A stretch of DNA of 64,000 bases from Pseudomonas putida (GTDB lineage Bacteria > Pseudomonadota > Gammaproteobacteria > Pseudomonadales > Pseudomonadaceae). Made by a program: the position numbers and the translations under genes. Under the pieces are notes generated by a model, which saw only the letters and a program-made list of their open reading frames with translations, had not been told where the DNA came from and made no database searches. Position 1 is the first letter of the stretch. Each line of letters starts with the position of its first letter. Positions 1 through 9,362 of the stretch are shown here, in pieces. The stretch covers positions 620,001-684,000 of the forward strand of contig NZ_JAETZZ010000001.1 of the NCBI RefSeq assembly GCF_022627325.1, in the 5' to 3' direction.

Positions 1-1337
1 TTGTGGGCCGGACAATCAACGATGTTGTCTTCTACCGGAACCGCCTGGGGTTCCTTGCCGATGAGGCCGTGATTTTCTCGGAGTCGGGGAAATACTGGAA
101 CTTCTACCGCACCACCGTGACGGAGCTTCTGGACAGCGACCCTATCGACGTATCCAGCACGTACACCAAAGTGGCGATCCTCAAGCACGCGGTGTCGTTC
201 AATAAGCAACTCCTGCTGTTCTCCGATGAGGTCCAATTCCTGATCGACAACGGGGACACCCTCACGCCCAAAACCATCTCCATCAAGCCATCCACGGAGT
301 TCGTGTGTAACGCCCTGACCACTCCCCAGTCCGTGGGGAAGAACGTCTACTTTGCCTCCGACCGGGAGAACTGGACGGCCATCCGGGAATACTTCACGGA
401 CACGAACGATGTCTCCAACGACTCCACGGACGTGGCCTCGCACGTCCCCCAGTACATCCCTTCGGGTGTGTTCAAGATTGCCTCATCCAGTTCTGAGGAT
501 ATGTTGTGCGTCCTCACCACCGGGGACCGCCATTCGATCTACGTGTACAAGTTCTACTGGGACGGTGACACGAAGGTGCAAAGCTCCTGGAGCAAATGGA
601 CCTTCCCGGACACCGATACCATCCTGAATGCTGAGTTCCTGGACTCCGAAGTGTTCCTGGCGATCAACCGTGCCGATGGCCTGTACTTCGAAAAGCTCAC
701 CGTAGCGACGGACAGCCTGGGGACAAATGAGCCGTACCTGGTTCACCTGGACCGCAAGCAGTACGTCACGAAGGACACCCTGAGCTACTCCGATGGATAC
801 ACCACCATCCCGCACTCATGGGCCATGGATGATGGGACATACATGGCTGTGACCGCCACCGGGCAGACCCTCAAGCCTGGCGTGGTCGCGGAAATCGTGT
901 GGGATGGGTCAACGGCAAAGGTGAAGGGGAATTACACCACCTCGGACCTAATCGTCGGTCGGCAGTACGTGTTCAGCTTCCAGCTAAGCACCATCACCGT
1001 GAAGACCCAAAGCGCAGGCGGGGGGACCAAGAGCGACACCGAAGGCCGCCTCCAGCTTCGTAAGGCTTCCGTGAACTTCGCCAACACCGGGTACTTCCAG
1101 GTGAAGGTGACGCCACGTTATCGGGACACCTATACCTACACCTACTCGGGCAAGGTACTGGGCACCCCGAGCGCCACATTAGGACAGGCAGAGCTGAGCA
1201 CCGGCAAGTTCACGTTCCCCATCATGACTCAGAACACGGATGCCACCATCGTCATCGAGAACGGCTCACCGATGCCTTCGGCCTTCCTGAGCGCTGACTG
1301 GGAGGGCTTCTTTGTCAAACGCAGCCAGGCTGTCTGA
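1..1337 (+). CDS. T7 gp12-like tail tubular protein B, C-terminal part
   Basis: This is the C-terminal 444 or so residues of a tail tubular protein B (nozzle) of the T7 group; the start lies to the left of the window. The segment beginning INDVVFYRNRLGFLADEAV, followed by a GKYWNFYR block and a DPIDVSSTYTKVAILKH block, is close to the matching part of T7 gp12 as I remember it. In T7 this protein forms the distal nozzle of the short tail. The gene is the first of a collinear late block, and its end overlaps the next gene by 26 bases. The family protein is about 800 residues, so roughly half is visible. Confidence 0.88.
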   Translation, partial: VGRTINDVVFYRNRLGFLADEAVIFSESGKYWNFYRTTVTELLDSDPIDVSSTYTKVAILKHAVSFNKQLLLFSDEVQFLIDNGDTLTPKTISIKPSTEFVCNALTTPQSVGKNVYFASDRENWTAIREYFTDTNDVSNDSTDVASHVPQYIPSGVFKIASSSSEDMLCVLTTGDRHSIYVYKFYWDGDTKVQSSWSKWTFPDTDTILNAEFLDSEVFLAINRADGLYFEKLTVATDSLGTNEPYLVHLDRKQYVTKDTLSYSDGYTTIPHSWAMDDGTYMAVTATGQTLKPGVVAEIVWDGSTAKVKGNYTTSDLIVGRQYVFSFQLSTITVKTQSAGGGTKSDTEGRLQLRKASVNFANTGYFQVKVTPRYRDTYTYTYSGKVLGTPSATLGQAELSTGKFTFPIMTQNTDATIVIENGSPMPSAFLSADWEGFFVKRSQAV

Positions 1338-1806
1338 GGTCGCGTGGGTACTGGAGACGACACCGGCACACTGCCATGAGCTGGCCGCCAACATGCGGGA
1401 GGAGGACCGGGATGAAATCTGGAAGTCCTCCCGCTTGCACCCCCTGGACGCATTACTCCTGGGGCAGATGGATTCGCTGCGCACCTGGACCTACCTGGTT
1501 CATGGGCGCGTGGTCGCCATCTTCGGCGTGGCCCCGCTGACTGAGATGGTCGGCGCTCCGTGGATGCTCGCTTCCTCCGAGCTTTCAAAGGCCCGCAAGA
1601 CATTCCTGGCGCACTGCCGGGACTACATCAACCAAATGCACGAACTGCGTCCGGTACTCATGAACCGGGCGTGGACGGGCAACCCTGTTCATCTCCTGTG
1701 GCTACGCTGGCTGGGCTTTGAGTTCTGTGACCCGGAACCCTTCGGCCCTGATGGCGAAGCCTTCCAGGAATTCCAGAAGGTCCAATTCCCATGTGTACCA
1801 TCGTAG
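1312..1806 (+). CDS. T7 gp13-like internal protein (GNAT-like fold)
   Basis: A 164-residue protein in the position of T7 gp13. The middle (RVVAIFGVAPL) and the WTGN-x-VHLLWLRWLGFEF block resemble gp13 and the acetyltransferase-like fold assigned to many phage proteins of this type. gp13 is needed to assemble the T7 virion but is not a major part of it. The start is a TTG at 1312 preceded by GGAGG at 1301-1305 with six bases of spacing; it lies inside the end of the tail tubular gene. The end overlaps the next gene by 16 bases, which suggests translational coupling. An enzymatic role is not shown. Confidence 0.75.
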   Translation: MSNAARLSEVAWVLETTPAHCHELAANMREEDRDEIWKSSRLHPLDALLLGQMDSLRTWTYLVHGRVVAIFGVAPLTEMVGAPWMLASSELSKARKTFLAHCRDYINQMHELRPVLMNRAWTGNPVHLLWLRWLGFEFCDPEPFGPDGEAFQEFQKVQFPCVPS

Positions 1807-2351
1807 CAGCAGCGTGGGCCGCAACGGCCATCGCAGCGGCTGGCACCACCGCGTCCGTGGTCCAGCAGAACCAACAAGCGAAATCGACCGCAGCGTATGA
1901 AGAGCAGCAGTCCGAGAACGACTTGAAGGCGTATCAGGACAACCAAGCGCAGACCGGCTACGCGAACGAGCAGGCCCGTGAGTCTGCGTCCCAGCAGGAA
2001 TACCAGAACAACCTCAAGGCCCGAGCGGCTATGTCCACGGCGCGCGCCCAGGCGAGTGAAGCAGGCGTAGAGGGCAACTCTGTGGATGCACTCCTGGCCG
2101 ACCTCTCGGCCCAGCGTGACAACTACAACCAATCCGTAGAGCAGAACTACAGCACGACCGTAGCGAACAACAACACCCAGCTACAGAACAACTACTACGG
2201 CATCCAAAGCGCGCTCAACTCCCTCCGCTCCGTGGACTCCCCGAACTACCTGGAAGCTGCCAGTCGCATCGGCTCCAGCGCACTCGGGGCCTACAGCACC
2301 CAACTACGGGCCAACTCTGGCTCAACCACCGTAACCCCTAATGGCTCATAA
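1791..2351 (+). CDS. T7 gp14-like internal virion protein
   Basis: A 186-residue protein matching the position and character of T7 gp14, an internal core protein ejected into the cell envelope at infection. It has a short Ala-rich hydrophobic N-terminus (residues about 1-25), then a long Gln/Asn/Ala-rich helical region with few hydrophobic runs, and a Ser/Thr-rich tail. T7 gp14 is about 196 residues. It overlaps the gp13-like gene and precedes the gp15-like gene by nine bases. The identification rests mainly on order and composition. Confidence 0.8.
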   Translation: MCTIVAAAWAATAIAAAGTTASVVQQNQQAKSTAAYEEQQSENDLKAYQDNQAQTGYANEQARESASQQEYQNNLKARAAMSTARAQASEAGVEGNSVDALLADLSAQRDNYNQSVEQNYSTTVANNNTQLQNNYYGIQSALNSLRSVDSPNYLEAASRIGSSALGAYSTQLRANSGSTTVTPNGS

Positions 2352-2360
2352 GGAGGCCAC

Positions 2361-4550
2361 ATGCGTGGACAAGTGAACTATGACCCTGGCGTCCAGGGCA
2401 TGGAGCAAGTAAACCCAATCGCCTTCCAGCCAGTCCGGGCACACCTGGACGATACGGCTGGATTGAAGGCCAACCAACTGGCCCAGGCGCTTGGCTCCTC
2501 AGCGATCCCCCAGGCGCTCCAACAGTTCGGCTCCGCTGAGGATCAGCAGGAGCGGCAGAAGGCTCAAGACACAGCGGACTCCATGACCGTAGGTGAGCTG
2601 GGCCAGAAGATCAAAGACGGCTCTATCCTGGCCTCCCAGTCCCCAGCCTTCCAGGGCACGCTCCAGCACATCTACGGTGAGAACCTGATGCAAGGCATGG
2701 AGCGGGACACCATGTCGAAAATCCAGACTGGCGAACTCCAGTTCACCGATCCCCAGCAGGTGGACGAGTACCTCACGAAGAGCCGCAATGAAGCGCTTGA
2801 GGGGCAGAACCAGTTTGCCGTGGCGGGCTTCGATAAGGGCTACCAAGCGTTCCGCATGAACGTGTTTGACACGAACGCCCGGACGATGAACTCCAAGGCC
2901 ATCACGGAGGGCATCCAGCAGTCCAGCGACAACCTCATGAACGTGGTGGGGGATGTCACTGGGGGCCAGTTCAATGGCACCACGGACCAAGCCGCCCAGG
3001 CCATTGCCAGTCGATTCAACCTGCTGTCGTCCACCTCGCTCCTCCGGGATGATGCCCGCAAGACCACCTTGAACAACACGCTGGTCCAGATTGCGCAGAC
3101 CGGGAACAAGTCCCTGGTGGATGCGCTCCTGGCGCAGAAGCTGTCATCCGGTGTCACTGTGGCTTCCACGCTGGGCGGAACCACCGCAGCCGAAATGAGC
3201 CTCCACGCGCAGAGCATGGATGACCAGAACCAGCGCAAGCGTGTGGACGATGAGATTCGCCCGTTCCTGACCCAAGCGGATGCCGGTGAGCTGGACCAGA
3301 GGGGCTTCAACGATTGGGCGCAGAAGAACGAACGGTGGGTCACGGCCAGCACCTGGAACGCTGTCATCAACCATAGCCAGTCCCAGTTGAACCAGCGGCA
3401 GAACAACATCAACCGCTTCCAGCTTCTGTCCACCGCCCAGCAGTCCATGGCGAACGCCCAGCAATCAACGCGGGTAGCCATCGACCAAGGCAACCTGGCG
3501 TACCTCCAGCCTCAGCAGGTGATGAGCCCCGAAGGCAAGATGAAGGCTTTCGAGACCGAGCAGTACGCCCAGCAGTACATGGCAAACCGTGTGCAGCAGG
3601 AGCAGATGCCGTTCGACAAGCAGGTGCAGTTCTACTCCACGAACAAGGTGGATAACCCCCAATGGAAGAGCATTCTCCAGTCGGGTCTCACCAACCTGGC
3701 GTCCCTTGGATGGACACCGGACGGGAAGCAGCAAGGCCAGCTTAACCAGCAGGGCCAGGGCGCTATCGACACCTTCAACCGCATCAACGCGGTGAACCCG
3801 GCATACGCCCAGCAGCTTGCCGGTGGGGCATACCAGAAGCTCTCCGACATCCAGTTCCTGATGGAGAAGGGCGGCTTCCCCGATGCCAACTCAGCGGCAT
3901 CCCTGGTCTATCAGGGCGGCAACTCCGGTGTCACCGAAGCCGATATGGGGGCCATGAAGGCCAACGTAGCGAGCGCTGTGAATGACGTGGTGAACCCTGG
4001 ATTTATGTCCCGGACAGTCCACTGGGCTGAGGGACTATGGGGCAATGACCAGACGAACCTCACGGCAGTCCAGGCGGACATTCGCCGCAGGTCGGAACTC
4101 CTCCTCAAGTCCGGCCAGGTGCCTGACGCGGCCAGCGCTGTGAAGGCCACGGTGCAGTACCTACAAGACCCGAATGTCTCCACGAATATCAACAACACCC
4201 TGTACCTGAATAAAGACCTGCCCCAAGTCCCCAAGGGAGAAGACCGGGGGAAATGGGTAGAGCGCTTTATTGATGAGGTGCCGGGGAAGGTCGCGGATGC
4301 CCAAGACATCGGCAAGGGGAACATCCGCATGGAGCCCAACGACCGGGGCGGTTACACCATGTGGACCGGGGGCGTGCCCCTCACAGATACGAACCACCAA
4401 GTCCTGAACTACTCCCGCCAGCAGGTGGAGAAGTGGATTGGGAACACCTACTCCGCAGACCTCAAGGCTAAGACAGCCGCAGCTAATGCAGAACATGCCG
4501 CCGAAGTGCAGCGTGCGCTGAATCCTATTGACCCGCAGTACCTCCAATAA
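2361..4550 (+). CDS. T7 gp15-like internal virion protein
   Basis: A 729-residue, Gln-rich, mostly helical protein in the place of T7 gp15 (747 residues), part of the internal core that, with gp14 and gp16, makes the trans-envelope channel used for genome entry. The start at 2361 has a strong AAGGAGG site at 2351-2357. No enzymatic motif is visible. It is followed by the gp16-like gene after 12 bases. Confidence 0.85.
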   Translation: MRGQVNYDPGVQGMEQVNPIAFQPVRAHLDDTAGLKANQLAQALGSSAIPQALQQFGSAEDQQERQKAQDTADSMTVGELGQKIKDGSILASQSPAFQGTLQHIYGENLMQGMERDTMSKIQTGELQFTDPQQVDEYLTKSRNEALEGQNQFAVAGFDKGYQAFRMNVFDTNARTMNSKAITEGIQQSSDNLMNVVGDVTGGQFNGTTDQAAQAIASRFNLLSSTSLLRDDARKTTLNNTLVQIAQTGNKSLVDALLAQKLSSGVTVASTLGGTTAAEMSLHAQSMDDQNQRKRVDDEIRPFLTQADAGELDQRGFNDWAQKNERWVTASTWNAVINHSQSQLNQRQNNINRFQLLSTAQQSMANAQQSTRVAIDQGNLAYLQPQQVMSPEGKMKAFETEQYAQQYMANRVQQEQMPFDKQVQFYSTNKVDNPQWKSILQSGLTNLASLGWTPDGKQQGQLNQQGQGAIDTFNRINAVNPAYAQQLAGGAYQKLSDIQFLMEKGGFPDANSAASLVYQGGNSGVTEADMGAMKANVASAVNDVVNPGFMSRTVHWAEGLWGNDQTNLTAVQADIRRRSELLLKSGQVPDAASAVKATVQYLQDPNVSTNINNTLYLNKDLPQVPKGEDRGKWVERFIDEVPGKVADAQDIGKGNIRMEPNDRGGYTMWTGGVPLTDTNHQVLNYSRQQVEKWIGNTYSADLKAKTAAANAEHAAEVQRALNPIDPQYLQ

Positions 4551-4562
4551 CAAAGGCAAGTA

Positions 4563-7500
4563 ATGACTCAAATTTCTCTGGAAGATGCCCGGAAAATCAC
4601 TGATTCGACCGAGCAACAATATGGCCTCCCGCAAGGGACGCTGTTCAAGATGAGCGGTGAAGAATCATCGTTCAACCTCGATGCCGAAAGCGGCAAGGGA
4701 GCCGAAGGCCCGTTCCAACTGATGCCCGCCACGCAGAAGGCATACGGTGTCACTGACCCGCACGACTACACCCAAGCCGCCGATGCCGCTGGGCGCTACA
4801 TGCGAGACAGCCTGGCGAAGTACAACGGCAACATGGATATGGCCCTGGCCGACTACAACGGTGGTCCTCGGGCTGCCAAGGCCCTGGCCGCAGGAACCCC
4901 TTGGCCGGAAACACGGGACTACCTGAGCAAGTTCAACGGCACCACCCCAGCCGCAGGGCAGACCCCCTCGGGAAAGCCTGACCCCCTGTCCTCCGCCTTC
5001 ACCTCCGGCGATACGATTGGCCCGGACCAGAGTGCCTCCGCTTCGGACCTGGTACAGATGCAGGCCCAGCAGCAGGCAGAGAACGGGGGCTTCATCAACA
5101 ACGTGGAGAACCTCCCGCTTTCGCTGGCCTTGGGCTTCGCTTCGGACAACTCCGTGGTGAACTGGTGGCGGGACAGGGGGACGCAATCGACGGACTGGAA
5201 CTTCTCTTGGGACAATGACAAGGCCGGCAAATACCTGGAGGGCATTCCCGAGAAGAACTGGGACTACATCCTCCAAGCCACAAGCGACTCCGATGCCGAC
5301 TTCCGGCGGTCCCGGATGCAGCAGTCCATGCAGGATGAGCAGAAGCTGTCTGAGATGGGAGTCGTAGGCATGGGAGGCCGCCTAGTCGGTGGGCTAGTGG
5401 ACTTACCTACGCTCATTGGCTTTGTCCCCGGCATGGGCGGCGAAGGCTTGCTCACGGCTGGCTCAAGGATTGCCAACGCAGTCCGCATGGGCGTGGTCGG
5501 GGCTGGGACCAACGTGGGCTATGACGCCCTCATGAACCGATACAACCCGCTCCGCACGGATGACGACCTGTATATCTCCGCAGCAATGGGCTTGGGCCTC
5601 GGGGCGATTGGTGGCGGGCTGGCTCATGTGGAGGGACCACTGGCTGAGGAGAACTCCAGACTGGCCCAGTGGGGCCGCCAGGAATCAGGCAAGGCGCAGA
5701 TCAAGGAGCTGACAGATGCGGGATTCCTGCGCCCCGGTGAAGGCGCGCTGAGCCAGCCTGAGTTTCTCCGCAGGTTCGGCCAGGACGCCAAGACTGAGAA
5801 CACGCCCGGTAACGCCATCATCTGGCGGGCTGAGGATGGTGGGTCCGCACGCATCCACTCTCCCGGTGAAGAACCGAAGACCGTGGACTTGCCCCCCGAG
5901 GAGCCACGGGCACCCGAGGAACCAGCGGCTGGGCCCAACGAGCCTCCACCGGAAACCCCACGGGATGAGCCCGAAGCACCTGCAACGCCAGGCCGAAAGC
6001 AGCCGTGGAGTGAAGAGTGGGACACGCCCCGCTATGAAACCTCGGGAGGCCGTGATGACAACCTGGTTCTGCCTAGTGGCATCAATCGCGTTAGCCAACT
6101 AGCTGACTACGTGCGGGCCTACTCAAAAAACCCGGATATGGTCAAGGTACTGAACCGTGTCCTGAAAGCCGTGGACCTCCGCAAGATGAACTTCAAGGTC
6201 ATTGAAAAGGGCCAGAAGTTCGGCAACCCCGCTATGGACGCAGCCATTAAGACAGCCAAGGGCGCAGTGCTGACTCCGCACCACTCCACTGGTGATGGCA
6301 TCCAAATGTTCCTCCGGGGCCATTCGTACATGAGTCCCACCGGGCGACTGTCTGACCTCTCGGGGCTCAATGAAGAGACCTTCGTACATGAGCTGGTCCA
6401 CGCGGCCACCGTGTACAAGATCCACGCAGTGAATGACCCGCACCTGGGAATCTCGGACCCGCGCATCGGTAGGGCCGCCGAAGACCTGGATAGCCTCCAT
6501 GGCTCGCTGACCAAGGCCGCTAAGGCTGAGTTCGGTGACTCCTGGAAGAGCGCGCTTGAGGGCCGCCTGGGGATCAACCTCCAGAACCCCAAGGAACTGA
6601 TTGCTTACGGACTCACGAACCCACGGCTACAGCAGTGGATGAAATCCAAAGCCGTGCCAGGGCAGCCAGATAAGCGCCTGTGGGACCGCTTCGTGTCCAG
6701 TCTGCGCAAGCTCCTGGGCATTGGGAAGAACGAACACAACGCGCTCTCAAAGTTGCTGGAGGTTGCGGGACCGCTCACTGGCAACGGTGGAGTGGTGCGC
6801 AGAACTGTAGCCCCGTCCACCCAAGTCCATGTGGACACCGAGGCCGCCAAGGCCGCGAACATCCCCGAAGTGTTCGGCTGGGGCCTGGGCCTGGAGAACA
6901 AGCTGGGCAAAGCTGAGGCACCCTCGGCAGTACGCTCGCTGGCCTCCAAGCTGTTTGGGACATCCATCGGCTACAAGGACCATTCCGTGGTCGGGCCTAA
7001 CGCCTGGGATGACACCACGAAGTGGGCTGAGGGCTGGGCCACACAGATGAAGAAAGCCTCGCTTCCGCAGTTCCAGAAATGGTTCCAAGCGAACGGCTTC
7101 AAGTGGCACCAAAAGGCCCAGGCTTATGACCAGTTCGGTAGCCTGGTGTCGGACTTTATCCGGGGCCGGGATGCGGACTTCCCTGATGAAGTAGTGCGTG
7201 CTGGTGAGACCATCCGCAAGACCCTGGACCATGTGGCGGACTACATCAACAACCCCCTCAAGGATGAAGGCCGAATCAAGCTGGGCCTGACTGAAACGGA
7301 AATCCGCGACCCGGATACTGGCGCTACCTCCGTGGTAGGCACCCTGGAGAAGAACCCGAACTACCTCCCACGTAAGCATGACGTGAACAAGTGGAACTCC
7401 ATGGTCAACACCTGGGGCCACGAAGCTGTCACCGGCTGGTGGGCACGGGCGTATCAAGGTGCCCGAGATGGCATCTCTGATGAGGCTGCCACTCGCTGGG

Positions 7501-9287
7501 CAAAATGGTACGTTCGGACTGTCGAAGAGGCGCACGCGAACCGCACTCAAGACGCAATGGGTTCCATGATGATGGGCACCGACCGGGAAGCCTTGAAGCA
7601 CTCGCTAATGCTCAACGGGGGCTACTCGGAAGAAGAGGCTGTGCGGGTCATGGACGATATGCTGCCCTCGAAGGGAACGGATGCTGGGCGGACTGCCGCA
7701 AGCCTCAAAAATCGGAACTCTGTGAATGAGCTTCACACGGAGACCTGGACAGGGGCTGATGGGACGAAGAGCGCTGTTTCCATGAACGACTTCATCCACA
7801 CCAATGCCTTCGAAGTTGTGGAGCCGTACCTACGCCGCATGGCCGGGAGCGTGGCACTCGCCAAGCACCTGGACGTGTACAAGGGGCAGGACATCGAAAA
7901 GGCCATTATGGCTGCCACGGAGAACAAGTTCGGGGAGGGGATGCGCCCAGGCGCGAACGTCTCGGGTATGCGTAAGGACTTGAAGTTCGCCTTCGATCGC
8001 ATCCAGGGCTTGCCGATGGAGGAGTTCTCCACGCTCAACAAAAGTCTGGAAATGTGGCGGAACTTCAACGTCATCCGGCTCATGGGCGGGGCGGTATGGA
8101 ACCAAGTCTCCGAACTGTCGCAGATCACTGGGTCCATGGGCTGGAAGGCCACACTCCAGGCCGTGCCAGCGCTCCGCGCTCTACGCCGTGACATCGCCAC
8201 TGGCCGCGCACCGGATGACCTCCTGGACCATCTGGAAAACACCATCGGCGGTGCCGGGGCGGATTATGTGGCTCGCCTGAGTTTCAGCGCCAAGGATGAC
8301 TGGGTTCGCCACAACGGCGATACCGCGTTCAACCGCAAGCTGGATGCCGTGGATAACGGACTGCGCAAAGTTGCCAAGGGAGTCCTGGACTACACCGGCA
8401 TGACTCCACTGATGATCCAGCAGAAGCGTATCCACGCCATCGCACTGGTGAACCACTGGGTCAACCATGCCAACGGGGCAGCCTCCAAGCTCCTCACAGA
8501 TGATCGACTCGCCTGGATGGGGATGAGCAGGGACCAAGCCAGTAGCGTCCTGGACGACCTCAAGAAGTACAGCACGCCCCGCAAAGGTGCCTTCGGTCCG
8601 TCCCACAAGCTGGACTTCGGGGCATGGGTCAAAAACTCTCCCGAGAACTACTCCAGATTCATGACCGCTATGCACCGGGAGTCTCGCCGTGTCATCCAGG
8701 AGAACGACCTTAGCTCCATGATTCCACTCATGGGGACCACACTAGGAAAAGCGATGTTCCAGTTCATGGCCTTCACCATGCACGGCTGGAACAAGTCCAT
8801 GCTCTTTGCCGCGAACCATCGGGACTGGGCCACGTTGTCCACTGTCCTGCACGGTGGCTTCCTGGCGAGCCTGACCTACATGGGGCGGACCATGCTGGAC
8901 TCCATGGGGATGAACGAGGAGACCCGCCAGAAGTACCTGGATCAGCGCATGGCCCCCGGCCAGATCGTTGCCAACAGCTTCGGCAAAATCTCCCAGGCAT
9001 CACTCTTGCCGAACCTCTATGACACGGTGTCACCGTACCCGTTGTTCTCGGGGATGCGGACCACCAGCGACCTCTCCAGCTTCGTATCCAACCCGACGTA
9101 TCAGGCAATCAACGGCCTCATCTCCATGAAGAAGCTCGTCAAGAACGGGCTTTCCGATGACTCCCAAACGTCCGCAACGGACATCAAGAACTGGGCCCGC
9201 CTTCTGCCGCTGAACAACGTAGCCCCCGTTAGCACCATGCTGAACATGATCGCCAACGACTACCCAACAGGCGCGAAGCAGCACTAG
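4563..9287 (+). CDS. T7 gp16-like internal virion protein: lytic transglycosylase plus HExxH domain
   Basis: A 1574-residue internal core protein, clearly longer than T7 gp16 (1318). The N-terminus is a soluble lytic transglycosylase domain: SGEESSFN with the likely catalytic Glu at residue 34, then GPFQLMP and ADYNGG (residues about 20-110). It would cut peptidoglycan during DNA ejection. A Pro/Glu-rich linker lies around residues 440-490. After it comes a segment with HELVH at residues 609-613, the signature of zinc metallopeptidases, followed by an NPKELIAYGLTNP block. The remaining C-terminal half is helical and of gp16 type. The extra HExxH domain is not part of classical T7 gp16. Confidence 0.9.
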   Translation: MTQISLEDARKITDSTEQQYGLPQGTLFKMSGEESSFNLDAESGKGAEGPFQLMPATQKAYGVTDPHDYTQAADAAGRYMRDSLAKYNGNMDMALADYNGGPRAAKALAAGTPWPETRDYLSKFNGTTPAAGQTPSGKPDPLSSAFTSGDTIGPDQSASASDLVQMQAQQQAENGGFINNVENLPLSLALGFASDNSVVNWWRDRGTQSTDWNFSWDNDKAGKYLEGIPEKNWDYILQATSDSDADFRRSRMQQSMQDEQKLSEMGVVGMGGRLVGGLVDLPTLIGFVPGMGGEGLLTAGSRIANAVRMGVVGAGTNVGYDALMNRYNPLRTDDDLYISAAMGLGLGAIGGGLAHVEGPLAEENSRLAQWGRQESGKAQIKELTDAGFLRPGEGALSQPEFLRRFGQDAKTENTPGNAIIWRAEDGGSARIHSPGEEPKTVDLPPEEPRAPEEPAAGPNEPPPETPRDEPEAPATPGRKQPWSEEWDTPRYETSGGRDDNLVLPSGINRVSQLADYVRAYSKNPDMVKVLNRVLKAVDLRKMNFKVIEKGQKFGNPAMDAAIKTAKGAVLTPHHSTGDGIQMFLRGHSYMSPTGRLSDLSGLNEETFVHELVHAATVYKIHAVNDPHLGISDPRIGRAAEDLDSLHGSLTKAAKAEFGDSWKSALEGRLGINLQNPKELIAYGLTNPRLQQWMKSKAVPGQPDKRLWDRFVSSLRKLLGIGKNEHNALSKLLEVAGPLTGNGGVVRRTVAPSTQVHVDTEAAKAANIPEVFGWGLGLENKLGKAEAPSAVRSLASKLFGTSIGYKDHSVVGPNAWDDTTKWAEGWATQMKKASLPQFQKWFQANGFKWHQKAQAYDQFGSLVSDFIRGRDADFPDEVVRAGETIRKTLDHVADYINNPLKDEGRIKLGLTETEIRDPDTGATSVVGTLEKNPNYLPRKHDVNKWNSMVNTWGHEAVTGWWARAYQGARDGISDEAATRWAKWYVRTVEEAHANRTQDAMGSMMMGTDREALKHSLMLNGGYSEEEAVRVMDDMLPSKGTDAGRTAASLKNRNSVNELHTETWTGADGTKSAVSMNDFIHTNAFEVVEPYLRRMAGSVALAKHLDVYKGQDIEKAIMAATENKFGEGMRPGANVSGMRKDLKFAFDRIQGLPMEEFSTLNKSLEMWRNFNVIRLMGGAVWNQVSELSQITGSMGWKATLQAVPALRALRRDIATGRAPDDLLDHLENTIGGAGADYVARLSFSAKDDWVRHNGDTAFNRKLDAVDNGLRKVAKGVLDYTGMTPLMIQQKRIHAIALVNHWVNHANGAASKLLTDDRLAWMGMSRDQASSVLDDLKKYSTPRKGAFGPSHKLDFGAWVKNSPENYSRFMTAMHRESRRVIQENDLSSMIPLMGTTLGKAMFQFMAFTMHGWNKSMLFAANHRDWATLSTVLHGGFLASLTYMGRTMLDSMGMNEETRQKYLDQRMAPGQIVANSFGKISQASLLPNLYDTVSPYPLFSGMRTTSDLSSFVSNPTYQAINGLISMKKLVKNGLSDDSQTSATDIKNWARLLPLNNVAPVSTMLNMIANDYPTGAKQH

Positions 9288-9310
9288 CCCCACACAACCA
9301 CCTTTATGAG

Positions 9311-9340
9311 AACCCCGGCTCCGGCTGGGGTTTTCTTTTT
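9311..9340 (+). terminator. Intrinsic terminator after the gp16-like gene
   Basis: A nine-pair GC-rich stem (9311-9319 with 9324-9332, one G-U pair) with a four-base loop runs directly into TTTTCTTTTT. It separates the core-protein genes from the tail fibre gene. Confidence 0.85.
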
Positions 9341-9362
9341 ATGGAACCCTCTATTTGGCTTA
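9341..9362 (+). promoter_or_regulatory. Candidate phage RNA-polymerase promoter before tail fibre
   Basis: The string AACCCTCTATTTGGC (9345-9359) matches 12 of 15 positions of the promoter core I remember for the T7-like Pseudomonas phage gh-1 (AACCCTCACTRTGGC). It sits between a terminator and the tail fibre gene, where T7 has its phi17 promoter. The cognate polymerase gene is outside the window, so this is inference. Confidence 0.4.
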
